Below are positions 56,096 through 64,000 of a stretch of 64,000 nucleotides of DNA, piece after piece; within the stretch, counting starts at the first letter, position 1, and each line of letters starts with the position of its first letter. The notes beneath the pieces are model-generated. The model saw only the letters and a list, made by a program, of their open reading frames with translations. It did no database searches and was not told the origin of the DNA. Made by a program: the position numbers and the translations under genes. The stretch covers positions 5,811,520 to 5,875,519 of the forward strand of contig NZ_KB905370.1 of assembly GCF_000378985.1 (NCBI RefSeq), written 5' to 3'. The DNA comes from Ensifer sp. BR816 (GTDB lineage: Bacteria; Pseudomonadota; Alphaproteobacteria; Rhizobiales; Rhizobiaceae).

Positions 56096-58645
56096 TCAAG
56101 CAGCGTAAGTCGATCTGGACGCTCTTGCGCTGCGGCCGCCGTAGCCGCCGGCCCCGGTCTTGAAACGCTCGATCTTCTCGTTGAGCACTTCCACTTGTCG
56201 GCGCAGGCCGTGGATCTCCGCCGTGTTCTCCTCAACCATCGCGGCGTTCTGCTGTGTGATCAGCTCGACCTCGTGAACCGCCGTATTGACCTCGTTGAGA
56301 CCGGTATATTGCTCGGCGGCAGCCGCTTCGATATTGGCGACAAGCTGGTGAATGGTTCCGATATGGTCGTTGATGACCGCCAGGGCATCGCCGGTCTCCT
56401 GGACCAGCGCAACGCCGCTCCGCACCTGCGCGGAGCTCGCCGAGATGAGGCCCTTGATCTCCCGCGCCGCCCCGGCGCAGCGCTGCGCCAGTTCACGAAC
56501 CTCCTGTGCCACCACGGCAAAGCCGCGGCCCGCCTCGCCGGCGCGCGCCGCCTCGACGCCCGCATTCAATGCCAGCAGGTTGGTCTGGAAGGCGATCTCG
56601 TCGATCACGCCAATGATCGTGCCGATCTTTTCCGACGATCGGTTGATTTCCGCCATCGCATCGATTGCCTTGGCGACGACCTGACCGGAATGCTGTGCGT
56701 AGGAGTTTGTCTCATCGACCGAAACGGTGGTCTTGCGAGCGCTCTCGGCGGTGGTGCGGACGATCTCGGTAAGCTGCCGCAGAGCGCGCGAGCTTTCCTC
56801 CAGCGCCGCCGCCTGCTGCTCGGTGCGGCGCGCCAGATCATCGGCCGACGCCGAGAGATTGCCTGTACCCCCGGTGATCTCTTCGGTGACGAGGCGGACA
56901 TCCATCAGTGTCGCGCGCAGGGCGTCGACGGCATTGTTGTAGGTCCTCGCCATCATCACGTAGTCGGCCGGCAGATCTTCTGCCATGCCCTCTTCGAGGT
57001 TGCCGGCGGCGAGCTGCGAAAGGACGTCCGATAGCGCGTTGAGCGCTTGCATCTGCTCGGCCTCGATGCGGGCGCGTTCCGCGGATCGCCGCGCCTCCTC
57101 CTCAGCCGACAGGGTTCGGGCGGCCTGTGCTTCGCGTTCGAGCCGGACGTTTTCCAAGGCATTGTCGCGGAAGACGGCAACGGAACGCACCATGTCGCCG
57201 ATCTCGTCACCGCGATTGCGGCCGTCGATCGCCACTTCCAGGTCGCCCTTGGCAAGGCGTGTCATGGTGTCGGTCACCCGCCTCAGCGGCCCGCGCAGCG
57301 TCTCGACGAGCATCAGCCCTCCGATAATCGCAAGCAGCGTGCCGGCGACCATCGCGACAATCGAGACTGTCGCAGAGCGCTGGCTGTCCTGCTTGCCCGC
57401 TTCCTGGGCGCTGCTGACGAAGCTCTCCAGCGTGCCACTCGCCTTGGCAACGAGGCTCGATGCCTCACCCTTCGCGGCCTGCCAGCGGGCGCCGACATCG
57501 ATCAGCGCCGCGGTGCCTTTGTCGATATTGTCGAGCGACGGCCCGAGCTTGGCAGGCAGGTCACGCAACGCGGCGTTCTTGCCGCCGAGCCCGGACAGCT
57601 TGCCGGCCGTTTCGCGAACAGCCTTGATGTCGGCCACAATCGGCTCGCGGCTCGCCGCATCGAGATGGCGGTGCAGTTCGCTGATGTGCAGTCGGGTGCC
57701 GGCCAGCCCCTTGAACGTGTCGTCCATCAGGGCAATCAGCGTCTTCAATGTCGATATTTCTCCGTCCATACTGACGAAGCGCTTCGCCGCCGTATCGGAA
57801 TTCTTCGCCGCCTCCTTGGCGAAATCGGCTTCGTATTTCGAGAACTTGCCGAGGATCGGCACGAGCGCGTTCTTCTTGGCTTCGTTGTCCTCAGCGCCGG
57901 CCAGAATCGCCTGAATCGCTTGGGCCTGGGCCTTGATCTCGCCGATCGGCTTCTTGACCTTCTCGGAGGCGATCCGCTCCGACTCGCCGATCTGCTTCAT
58001 CAGGTGCGGCAAGAGCTTGTTTGCCTGCTCGATCTTCGCATCGGGATTGACGGCCATCGTCACCGGCAGACGGAATTTCTTGATGCGCTCGGCGAGGCCC
58101 TGATAGGCGGCCGCATCAAAGAGCAGCGCCTTTGCGAAGGCTTCCTTCTCGTGCGATTCCTCCTGGAGGATGTCGATCTGCTTATAGGCGCCGTTGCCGT
58201 TCTTGGTCATCTCGGCGAGCGCGGCTTCCAGCGATTTCGTCACAGTCTCGCGTTCGACCTGAACGGCCCAAAGTTTGTCCGCCTGGCTTCGCATCTGATC
58301 TCCGAGGGCGACCACCGAGGCGATCTGCGCCCTGTCCGCGTCACGGGTCAGCAGAGCTTCAAGCGCCCTCACACCGTCTTCCTGCTCATCGATCATCGTC
58401 GCAAGCAGGCCGCGGCTTTCCTCGCCCGGATTGTCCAGGAAACCCTGCAATGCACTGCGCAGCGCCTGGAAATCCGAGAGGTTGTTGATGGTTTCGCGTG
58501 TCACGGTCATGTGGCCGTTGAGCGTGCGGGCTGTAAAGAAGCCGACGAGGCCAATCCCGGCGATCAAGGCGACCAGCGGAACGACGAAAAGGAGCACTTT
58601 CGTGACGATGCGCAGCCGCTGCAAAAGGCGATCGATGACAGACAT
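56096..58645 (-). CDS. Methyl-accepting chemotaxis protein with large periplasmic domain
   Basis: An 849-residue chemoreceptor. Membrane helices are at about 17-39 and 427-448, enclosing a roughly 385-residue, almost entirely helical periplasmic domain, much larger than the common 150-residue sensor. A HAMP domain (450-500) follows, and the signalling domain includes [20 protein letters not shown] and [20 protein letters not shown]. No C-terminal NWETF-type pentapeptide is seen. S. meliloti McpZ is known to have such an extended periplasmic region, so this may be its counterpart; that identification is from memory and not proven. Confidence 0.9.
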   Translation of the reverse strand: MSVIDRLLQRLRIVTKVLLFVVPLVALIAGIGLVGFFTARTLNGHMTVTRETINNLSDFQALRSALQGFLDNPGEESRGLLATMIDEQEDGVRALEALLTRDADRAQIASVVALGDQMRSQADKLWAVQVERETVTKSLEAALAEMTKNGNGAYKQIDILQEESHEKEAFAKALLFDAAAYQGLAERIKKFRLPVTMAVNPDAKIEQANKLLPHLMKQIGESERIASEKVKKPIGEIKAQAQAIQAILAGAEDNEAKKNALVPILGKFSKYEADFAKEAAKNSDTAAKRFVSMDGEISTLKTLIALMDDTFKGLAGTRLHISELHRHLDAASREPIVADIKAVRETAGKLSGLGGKNAALRDLPAKLGPSLDNIDKGTAALIDVGARWQAAKGEASSLVAKASGTLESFVSSAQEAGKQDSQRSATVSIVAMVAGTLLAIIGGLMLVETLRGPLRRVTDTMTRLAKGDLEVAIDGRNRGDEIGDMVRSVAVFRDNALENVRLEREAQAARTLSAEEEARRSAERARIEAEQMQALNALSDVLSQLAAGNLEEGMAEDLPADYVMMARTYNNAVDALRATLMDVRLVTEEITGGTGNLSASADDLARRTEQQAAALEESSRALRQLTEIVRTTAESARKTTVSVDETNSYAQHSGQVVAKAIDAMAEINRSSEKIGTIIGVIDEIAFQTNLLALNAGVEAARAGEAGRGFAVVAQEVRELAQRCAGAAREIKGLISASSAQVRSGVALVQETGDALAVINDHIGTIHQLVANIEAAAAEQYTGLNEVNTAVHEVELITQQNAAMVEENTAEIHGLRRQVEVLNEKIERFKTGAGGYGGRSARASRSTYAA

Positions 58646-59124
58646 TGCGAACCCCGATTTTGTTATGGGAGTGACATGTCCGCGCGGTTGGGATGCTTGA
58701 TGGAGACTAGCCTTTCCGGCGCTCGAACGCCGAGGCTAAGCTCCGGACTGCCGCATCAATACGGCAGCACAAGCATTAATGACTGCCGGCGGAAGCACCT
58801 TCTTGGCTTCGGCTGGCAGTTCAGGATCGACGACAGCGGTGTTTCCGGGCCGTCGCCCACCGATCGCGTCATGCGATTGGACTGCGGATTCATCGGGACG
58901 ATAGGCAGCGAAGCTTAAGATTCCGCGAATGGATCGCAACCTCGCCGCGACAGGCGCCTCCTGGTGAGGACCGCAATGTGGTCTTGGTGCATCAACCAGA
59001 TCCTCATGCGAACATATGCTTGAGTTTACGCGCATTGGAGGCCAAAGCTTTATAGCTAGGCCCGAGAATTTCATGGATTCGCCTACCCCGCCCCAGAGTA
59101 CGCCTCAGCCGAAGGTCATCAGGA
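58646..59124. other. Divergent spacer, chemoreceptor / DMT transporter
   Basis: This 479-bp region holds the promoters of two divergent genes. A 112-codon minus-strand frame (58736-59074) covers much of it, but it has no clear ribosome site, family or membrane pattern, so I leave it uncalled. No strong hairpin or repeat was seen. Confidence 0.45.
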
Positions 59125-60033
59125 ATGCATTCCTCAGCCAATATCCGTGGCATCGTCTTCATGACGCTGGCCATGGCCGGTTTCTCCTGCAACGATGCAC
59201 TCGTCAAATCCGTGACGGGTGCGATGAATACGGGCCAGATCATGTTCATCCGCGGCCTGATGACCACACTGATGATACTTGTGATCGCCCACCGATTCGG
59301 TGCCCTGCGCCCTGTTCGCACGGTCTTCAGGCCGATCATTATGCTGCGCATCGCCATGGAGGCGCTCGCCTCGTTGACCTACATCTCGGCGCTCGGCCAG
59401 ATACCGCTCGCCAATGCCTCGGCGATCATGCAGGCCTTGCCGCTGGCGGTTACGCTCGGCGCGGCGCTTTTTCTCAGCGAGCCGGTCGGCTGGCGGCGCT
59501 GGACGGCGATCGTGGTCGGCTTCCTCGGCGTCCTGGTCGTGCTTCGGCCCGGGCCGGAAGGTTTTACGCCAGCCGCGTTGACGGTCGTCGCCTGCGTCTT
59601 CTTCACGGCGACGCGCGATCTGTGCACCCGCCGCATCGGCACGGACGTGCCGTCGCTCTTCATCACCGTCACCACAGCGCTCGTAACGACGCTGGTGGGA
59701 GCAGCGCTCATCGTCCCGTTCGGCGGGTGGCAACCGGTATCGGCGACATCCTTCACCCATCTCGCCGGCGCCAGCGTGCTCCTTATGCTTGGCTATCAGA
59801 CCATCGTGCTTGCCATGCGTGATGGCGACATCTCGGTGGTCGCCCCCTTCCGCTATACGGGTCTTCTCTGGGCGATCACCATCGGCATCGTCTTCTTTTC
59901 GGAGACGCCGGATCGCTGGATGCTGGCCGGCGTCGCCATCATCGTCGCCTCGGGCCTCTACACCTTCTATCGCGAGAGCCTGCGCAGTCGGCAGGCCGTG
60001 GCGCAGAGATCTGTCGCCGGCCCGCTCGAATAG
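59125..60033 (+). CDS. DMT (EamA) family permease
   Basis: A 302-residue drug/metabolite transporter with ten predicted helices in two EamA repeats (about 8-138 and 150-285). Typical elements are IRGIVFMTLAMAGFSCNDAL at the start, LGQIPLANASAIMQALPLAV near 95 and FFSETPDRWMLAGVAIIVAS near the end. Substrate unknown. It ends 9 bp before mobA and may be co-transcribed with mobA-mobB. The start has only a weak AGGA immediately before the ATG. Confidence 0.88.
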   Translation: MHSSANIRGIVFMTLAMAGFSCNDALVKSVTGAMNTGQIMFIRGLMTTLMILVIAHRFGALRPVRTVFRPIIMLRIAMEALASLTYISALGQIPLANASAIMQALPLAVTLGAALFLSEPVGWRRWTAIVVGFLGVLVVLRPGPEGFTPAALTVVACVFFTATRDLCTRRIGTDVPSLFITVTTALVTTLVGAALIVPFGGWQPVSATSFTHLAGASVLLMLGYQTIVLAMRDGDISVVAPFRYTGLLWAITIGIVFFSETPDRWMLAGVAIIVASGLYTFYRESLRSRQAVAQRSVAGPLE

Positions 60034-60042
60034 GAGGAAGCG

Positions 60043-60702
60043 ATGACCGGAAACGCCGCCGACACCAGAAGCCGGCCGCCTGCCGTCATCCTCGCCGGCG
60101 GGCGCTCCTTGCGCATGGGCCAACCGAAGGCGGCCGTGATGCTCGGTGGACAAACCATGCTTGCGCGCGTCGTCGATCGCCTGTCGCCGCAGGCCGCGAG
60201 CATCGCGGTCAACCTCAACGCCGACCCGGGCATTGCTCTCGCAAGGGGCCTTCCGATCATCGCCGACACGATATCGGGTTTTCCCGGACCGCTCGCCGGC
60301 GTTTTGGCCGCCATGCACCACGCCAGCAAGGCCGCCCCGGCGGCAAGCCACGTTCTGACGGTGCCCACAGACACGCCCTTCTTCCCGTCCACGCTTGCCG
60401 CCCGCCTCCAGGAGGCGTTGGTCGTCGGGAACGAGATTGCCGTCGCCTGGTCCCTCGGCGAGATGCACCCACTCTTCGCGCTTTGGCCCCTTGCGATCGC
60501 CGACGATCTCGACGACTGGATCCGCACGGATGAAAAGCGCCGCGTGCGCGCTTTCATCGCACGCCATTCGTCGGTTGCGGTAGACTTCGAGCCCGTGACG
60601 ACGAAGGCCGGACCGCTCGATCCGTTCTTCAATATCAACACGCCGCAGCAGCTTGACGAAGCTGAAGAATGGCTGACCCGCCTCGAGGATGACGCACAAT
60701 GA
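60043..60702 (+). CDS. mobA: Molybdenum cofactor guanylyltransferase MobA
   Basis: A 219-residue nucleotidyltransferase joining GMP to molybdopterin-Mo. The nucleotide loop VILAGGRSLRMGQPKAAVML near residue 11 is diagnostic, followed by DTISGFPGPLAGVLAAMHHA near 70 and a VPTDTPFFPSTLAARL metal site near 107. GGAGG lies six bases before the ATG. The last four bases overlap the start of mobB. With moaA at 46.4 kb it shows an active molybdoenzyme system. Confidence 0.95.
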   Translation: MTGNAADTRSRPPAVILAGGRSLRMGQPKAAVMLGGQTMLARVVDRLSPQAASIAVNLNADPGIALARGLPIIADTISGFPGPLAGVLAAMHHASKAAPAASHVLTVPTDTPFFPSTLAARLQEALVVGNEIAVAWSLGEMHPLFALWPLAIADDLDDWIRTDEKRRVRAFIARHSSVAVDFEPVTTKAGPLDPFFNINTPQQLDEAEEWLTRLEDDAQ

Positions 60703-61211
60703 TTGCACCCAAGATCTTCGGTATCGCCGGCTGGAAGAATTCCGGCAAGACCGGACTGATGGTCCGGCTGGTCAGCGAAATGACGCGGCGCGGCTATGTC
60801 GTGTCGACGGTCAAGCACGCGCACCACGACTTCGACATCGACAAGGTCGGTGCCGACAGCTATCGCCACCGCGAGGCCGGCGCTCATGAAGTGACGATCG
60901 TCTCCTCGACGCGCTTTGCGATCATGCACGAATTGCGCGGAGCGCCGGAGCCCAGCTTCGAGGAGATCTTGTCACGGCTCGCGCCCTGCGATCTCGTGCT
61001 GATCGAGGGCTACAAGCGCGAACCGATCCCGAAGATAGAGGCGCGCCGGCTGGAATCAGCCAATCGCGAACCACTGGCACCGACTGACCCGCACATCGTC
61101 GCCATCGCCGCCGATCATCCGGTCGTGGACACCGACCTTTCCGTGTTCGAGCTTGATGACACGGCGGCGATTGCCGACTTCGTCGAGAGGACGACCGGGC
61201 TGCGGCGCTGA
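60699..61211 (+). CDS. mobB: Molybdopterin-guanine dinucleotide biosynthesis protein MobB
   Basis: A 170-residue GTP-binding protein that assists MobA. The P-loop IAGWKNSGKTGLMVRLVSEM is near residue 8, and STVKHAHHDFDIDKVGADSY near 39 and LVLIEGYKREPIPKIEARR near 100 match the family. It overlaps mobA by four bases (ATGA), so translation is coupled. It converges with the OmpA-family gene. Confidence 0.95.
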   Translation: MIAPKIFGIAGWKNSGKTGLMVRLVSEMTRRGYVVSTVKHAHHDFDIDKVGADSYRHREAGAHEVTIVSSTRFAIMHELRGAPEPSFEEILSRLAPCDLVLIEGYKREPIPKIEARRLESANREPLAPTDPHIVAIAADHPVVDTDLSVFELDDTAAIADFVERTTGLRR

Positions 61212-61288
61212 GCGCCGGCTGGTCAAACGGTCCAGATGTTGCTGCGCCTCGGCCAATTCCTCGAGCCGACGCACCACAAACAGAATCA

Positions 61289-61306
61289 GGGCCGGCAAGC
61301 CGGCCC
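61289..61306. terminator. Hairpin between convergent mobB and OmpA-family genes
   Basis: An 8-bp perfect GC stem (GGGCCGGC-AA-GCCGGCCC) lies in the 125-bp gap between the convergent stops. The loop is only two bases and there is no T tract, so it is a weak candidate for a shared terminator. Confidence 0.35.
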
Positions 61307-61336
61307 CGATGAAAGCGTAGCGTTTCGTTTGCGATG

Positions 61337-63454
61337 TTACCGCTGCGCCACCGGGCGGACCAGCGGTGTGACGCGGCGGATCGTGACGCGGCGGTTTTCC
61401 TGCTCGCCTTCGGACGTGCGGATTTTCAGGAACCGCTCACCATAACCCTGGGTCACCAGGTTTTCCGCCGGAACGCCATAGACTTCGGTCAGGAGCACCG
61501 CGACGGACTCGGCACGCTCGTCGGAGAGCACCAGGTTCGACCGATCGGAGCCGACGGCATCCGTGTGGCCCTCGATGAAGAAGGTTTCACCCGGATCCTT
61601 CGCGAGGACCTTGTTCATCGCGTCCGCGACACCGCGCAACGTCTTTGCCTGCGTCATAGACACTTCGGCACTGCCGGTTGCGAAATGGATCGTGTCGAGA
61701 TCGATACGACGGACCTTATCGCGCAGTCGGGCGGAGTTGCGGACCTCGTCGATCGTATAGACACGCTCGACCTGCTCGACCGGCGGCTCGGAGAGGAATT
61801 CGTAATAATCCCGGTCCGGATCTTCGGCGACGTCGACGATGTACTCGTCGACCGGAATGCCAAGCCGCATCGGCGGCAGATCGTAGCCGACGTCGACGAT
61901 CGCCGGCCGGTCCTCTTCGTATTCCGGCGTATACATCATGATATATTCATTGCCGTCCCGATCGACGCGCGTGCGCGTCAGGATATCGCCGTAACGGTTG
62001 TAGACGGTAACGATCTGGTAGCCGCCGGGGCGAACGATCGTTTCACGGACGCGGCCACCCGAAAGATTATCGTAGTACGACTCTTCCGAATTCTGCCGCA
62101 GACGCGGCCGGTCGTCGCCCCGGACGAAGATGCGGTCGCCGACGCCGAGGATGACACGGTCGTCCACCTGCTCGACCACCTGCACTTCCGTCACATTGTT
62201 TTCGGTCGTGTTGTTGACGGTGGTATTGTTGATCACCGTGTTGTTGATGACGGTATTGTTGACGATGTTGGTCGTCTCCGGCACGGCGAAGGCCGGTGCT
62301 TCCTCGACCCGCTCACCTTCCTCCTTCAGCACGGCCTCGATCTTCTGCGGAATTTCTTCCCTGACCTCGACCGGGATCGCCGCCTGCGCAGCCGCATCAT
62401 CTGTCGGCGGTGCTACGGTTTCCTCTTTGGCGCGCAGCTCCTCACGCTGCTTGCGACGGGCTTCGCGCGCCTGGTTGCCGCCGGAATTGTCGGCATCCTT
62501 GTCGCTGTCGAGCACGGCCGCCCCCTTCTCTACGGGGAGCACCACAGTGTCGTCGGAGGCGGCGGGATCTTCGGCGACCTTCTGCTTTTCTTCCGTCGTG
62601 CGCTCATCGACCACTTCGGGAACAGGTTGACCCTGGGGCTGCTCGCCCTGCAGCTGCTCGGCCGTTGCAGGCTGTTCCGCACCGGGTACAGGCTGCTGCT
62701 CGCCCTCGCCCGTCTGCTGGGCTGGTGCCTCCGTCGCCGGCTGGTCAGCGGTGGTCTGGCCTTCAGGCACCACAAGCGGCTGCTCGGCTGCCTTTTGCTC
62801 GTCGGCTTGACGCTGTTCTTCTGCCTGTTGTTGCTTCCGCTTCTTGGGCGTCGGTGCCTGTTCCTCGGCCTGCTGCGGAGCGCTCTCCTCGGCGGCCGGT
62901 TGCTGCTCTTCGGCCTGTTGCTGCTTACGCTTCTTGCGCGTCGGAGCCTGCTCCTCGGCCTGCTGCGGTGCGCTCTCCTCGGCGGCCGGCTGCTGCTCTT
63001 CGGCCTGTTGCTGCTTACGCTTCTTGCGCGTCGGAGCCTGTTCCTCGGCCTGCTCCGGGGCCCTCTCTTCAGCGGCAGGCTGCTGCTCTTCGGCCTGTTG
63101 CTGCTTACGCTTCTTGCGCGTCGGAGCCTGCTCCTCGGCCTGCTGCGGGGCGGCCTCCTCGGCGGCGGGCTGCTGCTCCTCGGCCTGCTGCTGGCGCTTC
63201 TTGCGCCTCGGCGCTTCCTGCTGTTCCTCAGCCTGCGGCTGCTGCTCTTCCGCCTGTCCCTGGGTTTCTTCCTCGGCCGCGCGCTGCTTACGCTTCTTCA
63301 GCAGCAGCAATTCTTCCGGGGACGGCTGGTCGGTGCCTTCCTGGGCAACTTCGAATGGCGCCATCAGGCTCTCGGCGAGCGCCGGCTGCACCGCAAGGGA
63401 AGCCACGAAAACGGGCAAAGCAACCGTTGCGAAAAGTTTGGATCGAATCGACAT
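61337..63454 (-). CDS. OmpA family protein with long repetitive Gln/Glu/Lys-rich region
   Basis: A 705-residue envelope protein. A signal peptide (residues 1-28, ending AVQPALA) precedes a low-complexity region to about 260 that includes four 30-residue repeats (91-210) of the type AEEQQPAAEE...PTRKKRKQQQ. A further disordered part follows, then an Asn-rich NNTVINNT ladder near 415 and a beta-rich segment. The OmpA C-terminal domain at about 590-700 (HTDAVGSDRSNLVLSDERAE) should bind peptidoglycan. I start at the ATG at 63454 because the signal peptide begins there; the frame is open far upstream. It may tether the outer membrane across the periplasm. Confidence 0.87.
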   Translation of the reverse strand: MSIRSKLFATVALPVFVASLAVQPALAESLMAPFEVAQEGTDQPSPEELLLLKKRKQRAAEEETQGQAEEQQPQAEEQQEAPRRKKRQQQAEEQQPAAEEAAPQQAEEQAPTRKKRKQQQAEEQQPAAEERAPEQAEEQAPTRKKRKQQQAEEQQPAAEESAPQQAEEQAPTRKKRKQQQAEEQQPAAEESAPQQAEEQAPTPKKRKQQQAEEQRQADEQKAAEQPLVVPEGQTTADQPATEAPAQQTGEGEQQPVPGAEQPATAEQLQGEQPQGQPVPEVVDERTTEEKQKVAEDPAASDDTVVLPVEKGAAVLDSDKDADNSGGNQAREARRKQREELRAKEETVAPPTDDAAAQAAIPVEVREEIPQKIEAVLKEEGERVEEAPAFAVPETTNIVNNTVINNTVINNTTVNNTTENNVTEVQVVEQVDDRVILGVGDRIFVRGDDRPRLRQNSEESYYDNLSGGRVRETIVRPGGYQIVTVYNRYGDILTRTRVDRDGNEYIMMYTPEYEEDRPAIVDVGYDLPPMRLGIPVDEYIVDVAEDPDRDYYEFLSEPPVEQVERVYTIDEVRNSARLRDKVRRIDLDTIHFATGSAEVSMTQAKTLRGVADAMNKVLAKDPGETFFIEGHTDAVGSDRSNLVLSDERAESVAVLLTEVYGVPAENLVTQGYGERFLKIRTSEGEQENRRVTIRRVTPLVRPVAQR
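62825..63184 (-). repeat. Four tandem 90-bp coding repeats
   Basis: Four in-frame 90-bp units encode residues 91-210 of the OmpA-family protein. Units differ by only a few substitutions (EA/ER/ES and PTR/PTP changes) and keep exact period. Partial, less similar copies flank the array on both sides. The unit is Gln, Glu and Lys/Arg-rich without hydrophobic residues. Confidence 0.9.
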
Positions 63455-63855
63455 TGTCTTCCTTCCTCTTGGTCCCGGCGCTCTGCGCGCCGAGCCACAG
63501 TTCAAGCCGAACGCTAATGTAAAGCGCCGGGGCGGGGCCATGATCCGCGGTTCCGACTTTTTTGTGTCAGTCGAGAAAGCCGTAGTCGCAACGCTGCAGC
63601 CGCGGATCGGTTCCGCCCAAAGGCCTATCGAAGCCGACATTAACCTTTCATGAACGAGCCGTTCGCCGCCCTCCGCAACCTTCGAGACCAGTGGAAACCA
63701 AATTTCGGCTTCCACGGTGGGGTGACACTGCTTTCCTGTTGATTTTTGCAGGAAAGGCGTACGAATATCGCCGCAACCGGCGGCCACCGCCGCCGGCGCT
63801 ATTTGGCATCCGCAAACAAGAACAGACCGGATGCCGGCCAACAGAGAGGATAATC

Positions 63856-64000
63856 ATGCGTATTTCCAGACGGCTGGTAGCCACCGCATCGGCTGCCGTT
63901 TTCGTGCTCATGGCGGGCGCCGCCATGGCGGAGGGCGAAAAGGTCGTGATCGGCACCGAAGGCGCTTACCCGCCCTTCAACAATCTCGAGGCTGATGGCT
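63856..64000 (+). CDS. ABC transporter substrate-binding protein (partial, 3' end outside window)
   Basis: The first 48 codons of a secreted protein. A signal peptide (MRISRRLVATASAAVFVLMA, ending GAAMA) is followed by EGEKVVIGTEGAYPPFNNLE, the usual opening of amino-acid-type periplasmic binding proteins (SBP family 3). AGAGGA precedes the ATG. Which amino acid it binds cannot be told from the visible part. The preceding 400 bp contain its promoter and that of the divergent OmpA-family gene. Confidence 0.85.
   Translation, partial: MRISRRLVATASAAVFVLMAGAAMAEGEKVVIGTEGAYPPFNNLEADG

Noticed and set aside
58736-59074. A 112-codon minus-strand frame upstream of the chemoreceptor
   Set aside because: Weak start, no family and no membrane or signal pattern; cannot be supported from sequence alone.
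62825-63184. Possible CRISPR array from the 90-bp repeats
   Set aside because: Units are directly adjacent without unique spacers, are in frame and encode protein; no cas genes are nearby.
61334-63517. A 727-codon plus-strand frame rich in Leu, Gly and Arg
   Set aside because: It is antisense to the OmpA-family gene and is kept open by the GC-rich 90-bp repeats; composition is not protein-like, while the minus strand has a signal peptide and OmpA domain.

Overview
This window is an alphaproteobacterial chromosome segment, almost certainly from Sinorhizobium/Ensifer (order Hyphomicrobiales). The reasons are high GC content, proteins that match rhizobial families, two RIME-like rhizobial intergenic palindromes, and a gene neighbourhood that I recall from the S. 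meliloti chromosome: dme next to a sinR/sinI quorum-sensing pair and a cobalamin-riboswitch-controlled bluB. No rRNA, tRNA, CRISPR array or intact insertion sequence was seen.

Layout. 0-6 kb: the cytochrome bc1 genes petA-petB (petB runs off the left edge) and two tandem ABC exporters, all on the minus strand. 6-11 kb: trmL, a soxR/flavin-reductase divergent pair with a perfect soxbox, an MFS permease, hemF and a BON protein. 11-15.2 kb: a complete Mla/MCE lipid-transport operon (permease, ATPase, MCE protein, lipoprotein). 15-21 kb: a dipeptide epimerase, an MFS permease, an LpxH-like phosphoesterase and the malic enzyme dme. 21-23 kb: sinR-sinI. 23-29 kb: a DUF2865 protein, bluB with its riboswitch, and an nadE-led minus-strand cluster. 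29-31 kb: an LTA-synthase/OpgB-like phosphoglycerol transferase preceded by a textbook PHO box, then a DUF1003 gene remnant. 31-47.5 kb: mainly housekeeping metabolism and cell-envelope genes (class II DAHP synthase, gor, rpiA, gph, L,D-transpeptidase, fumC, diguanylate cyclase, marR/hydrolase, moaA). 47.5-56.1 kb: an accessory block carrying an SDR, an RND efflux operon with two TetR regulators, and an extra FabF. A truncated IS1380-type transposase lies at its left edge and RIME-like palindromes lie at both ends. 56-64 kb: a chemoreceptor with a very large periplasmic domain, a DMT permease, mobA-mobB, an OmpA-family protein with four 90-bp tandem repeats, and the start of an ABC solute-binding protein.

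Shared themes are membrane and envelope work (bc1, Mla, LTA-synthase-like, L,D-transpeptidase, OmpA), molybdenum cofactor (moaA, mobA, mobB), cobalamin (bluB), redox balance (soxR, gor, flavin reductase) and signalling (sinR/sinI, GGDEF, chemoreceptor). No obviously new multi-gene system is present. The observations most worth following up are the PHO box at the phosphoglycerol-transferase promoter, the soxbox promoter, the 44-bp perfect palindrome, the tandem MarR operators and the RIME/IS-bounded RND-FabF-SDR block.
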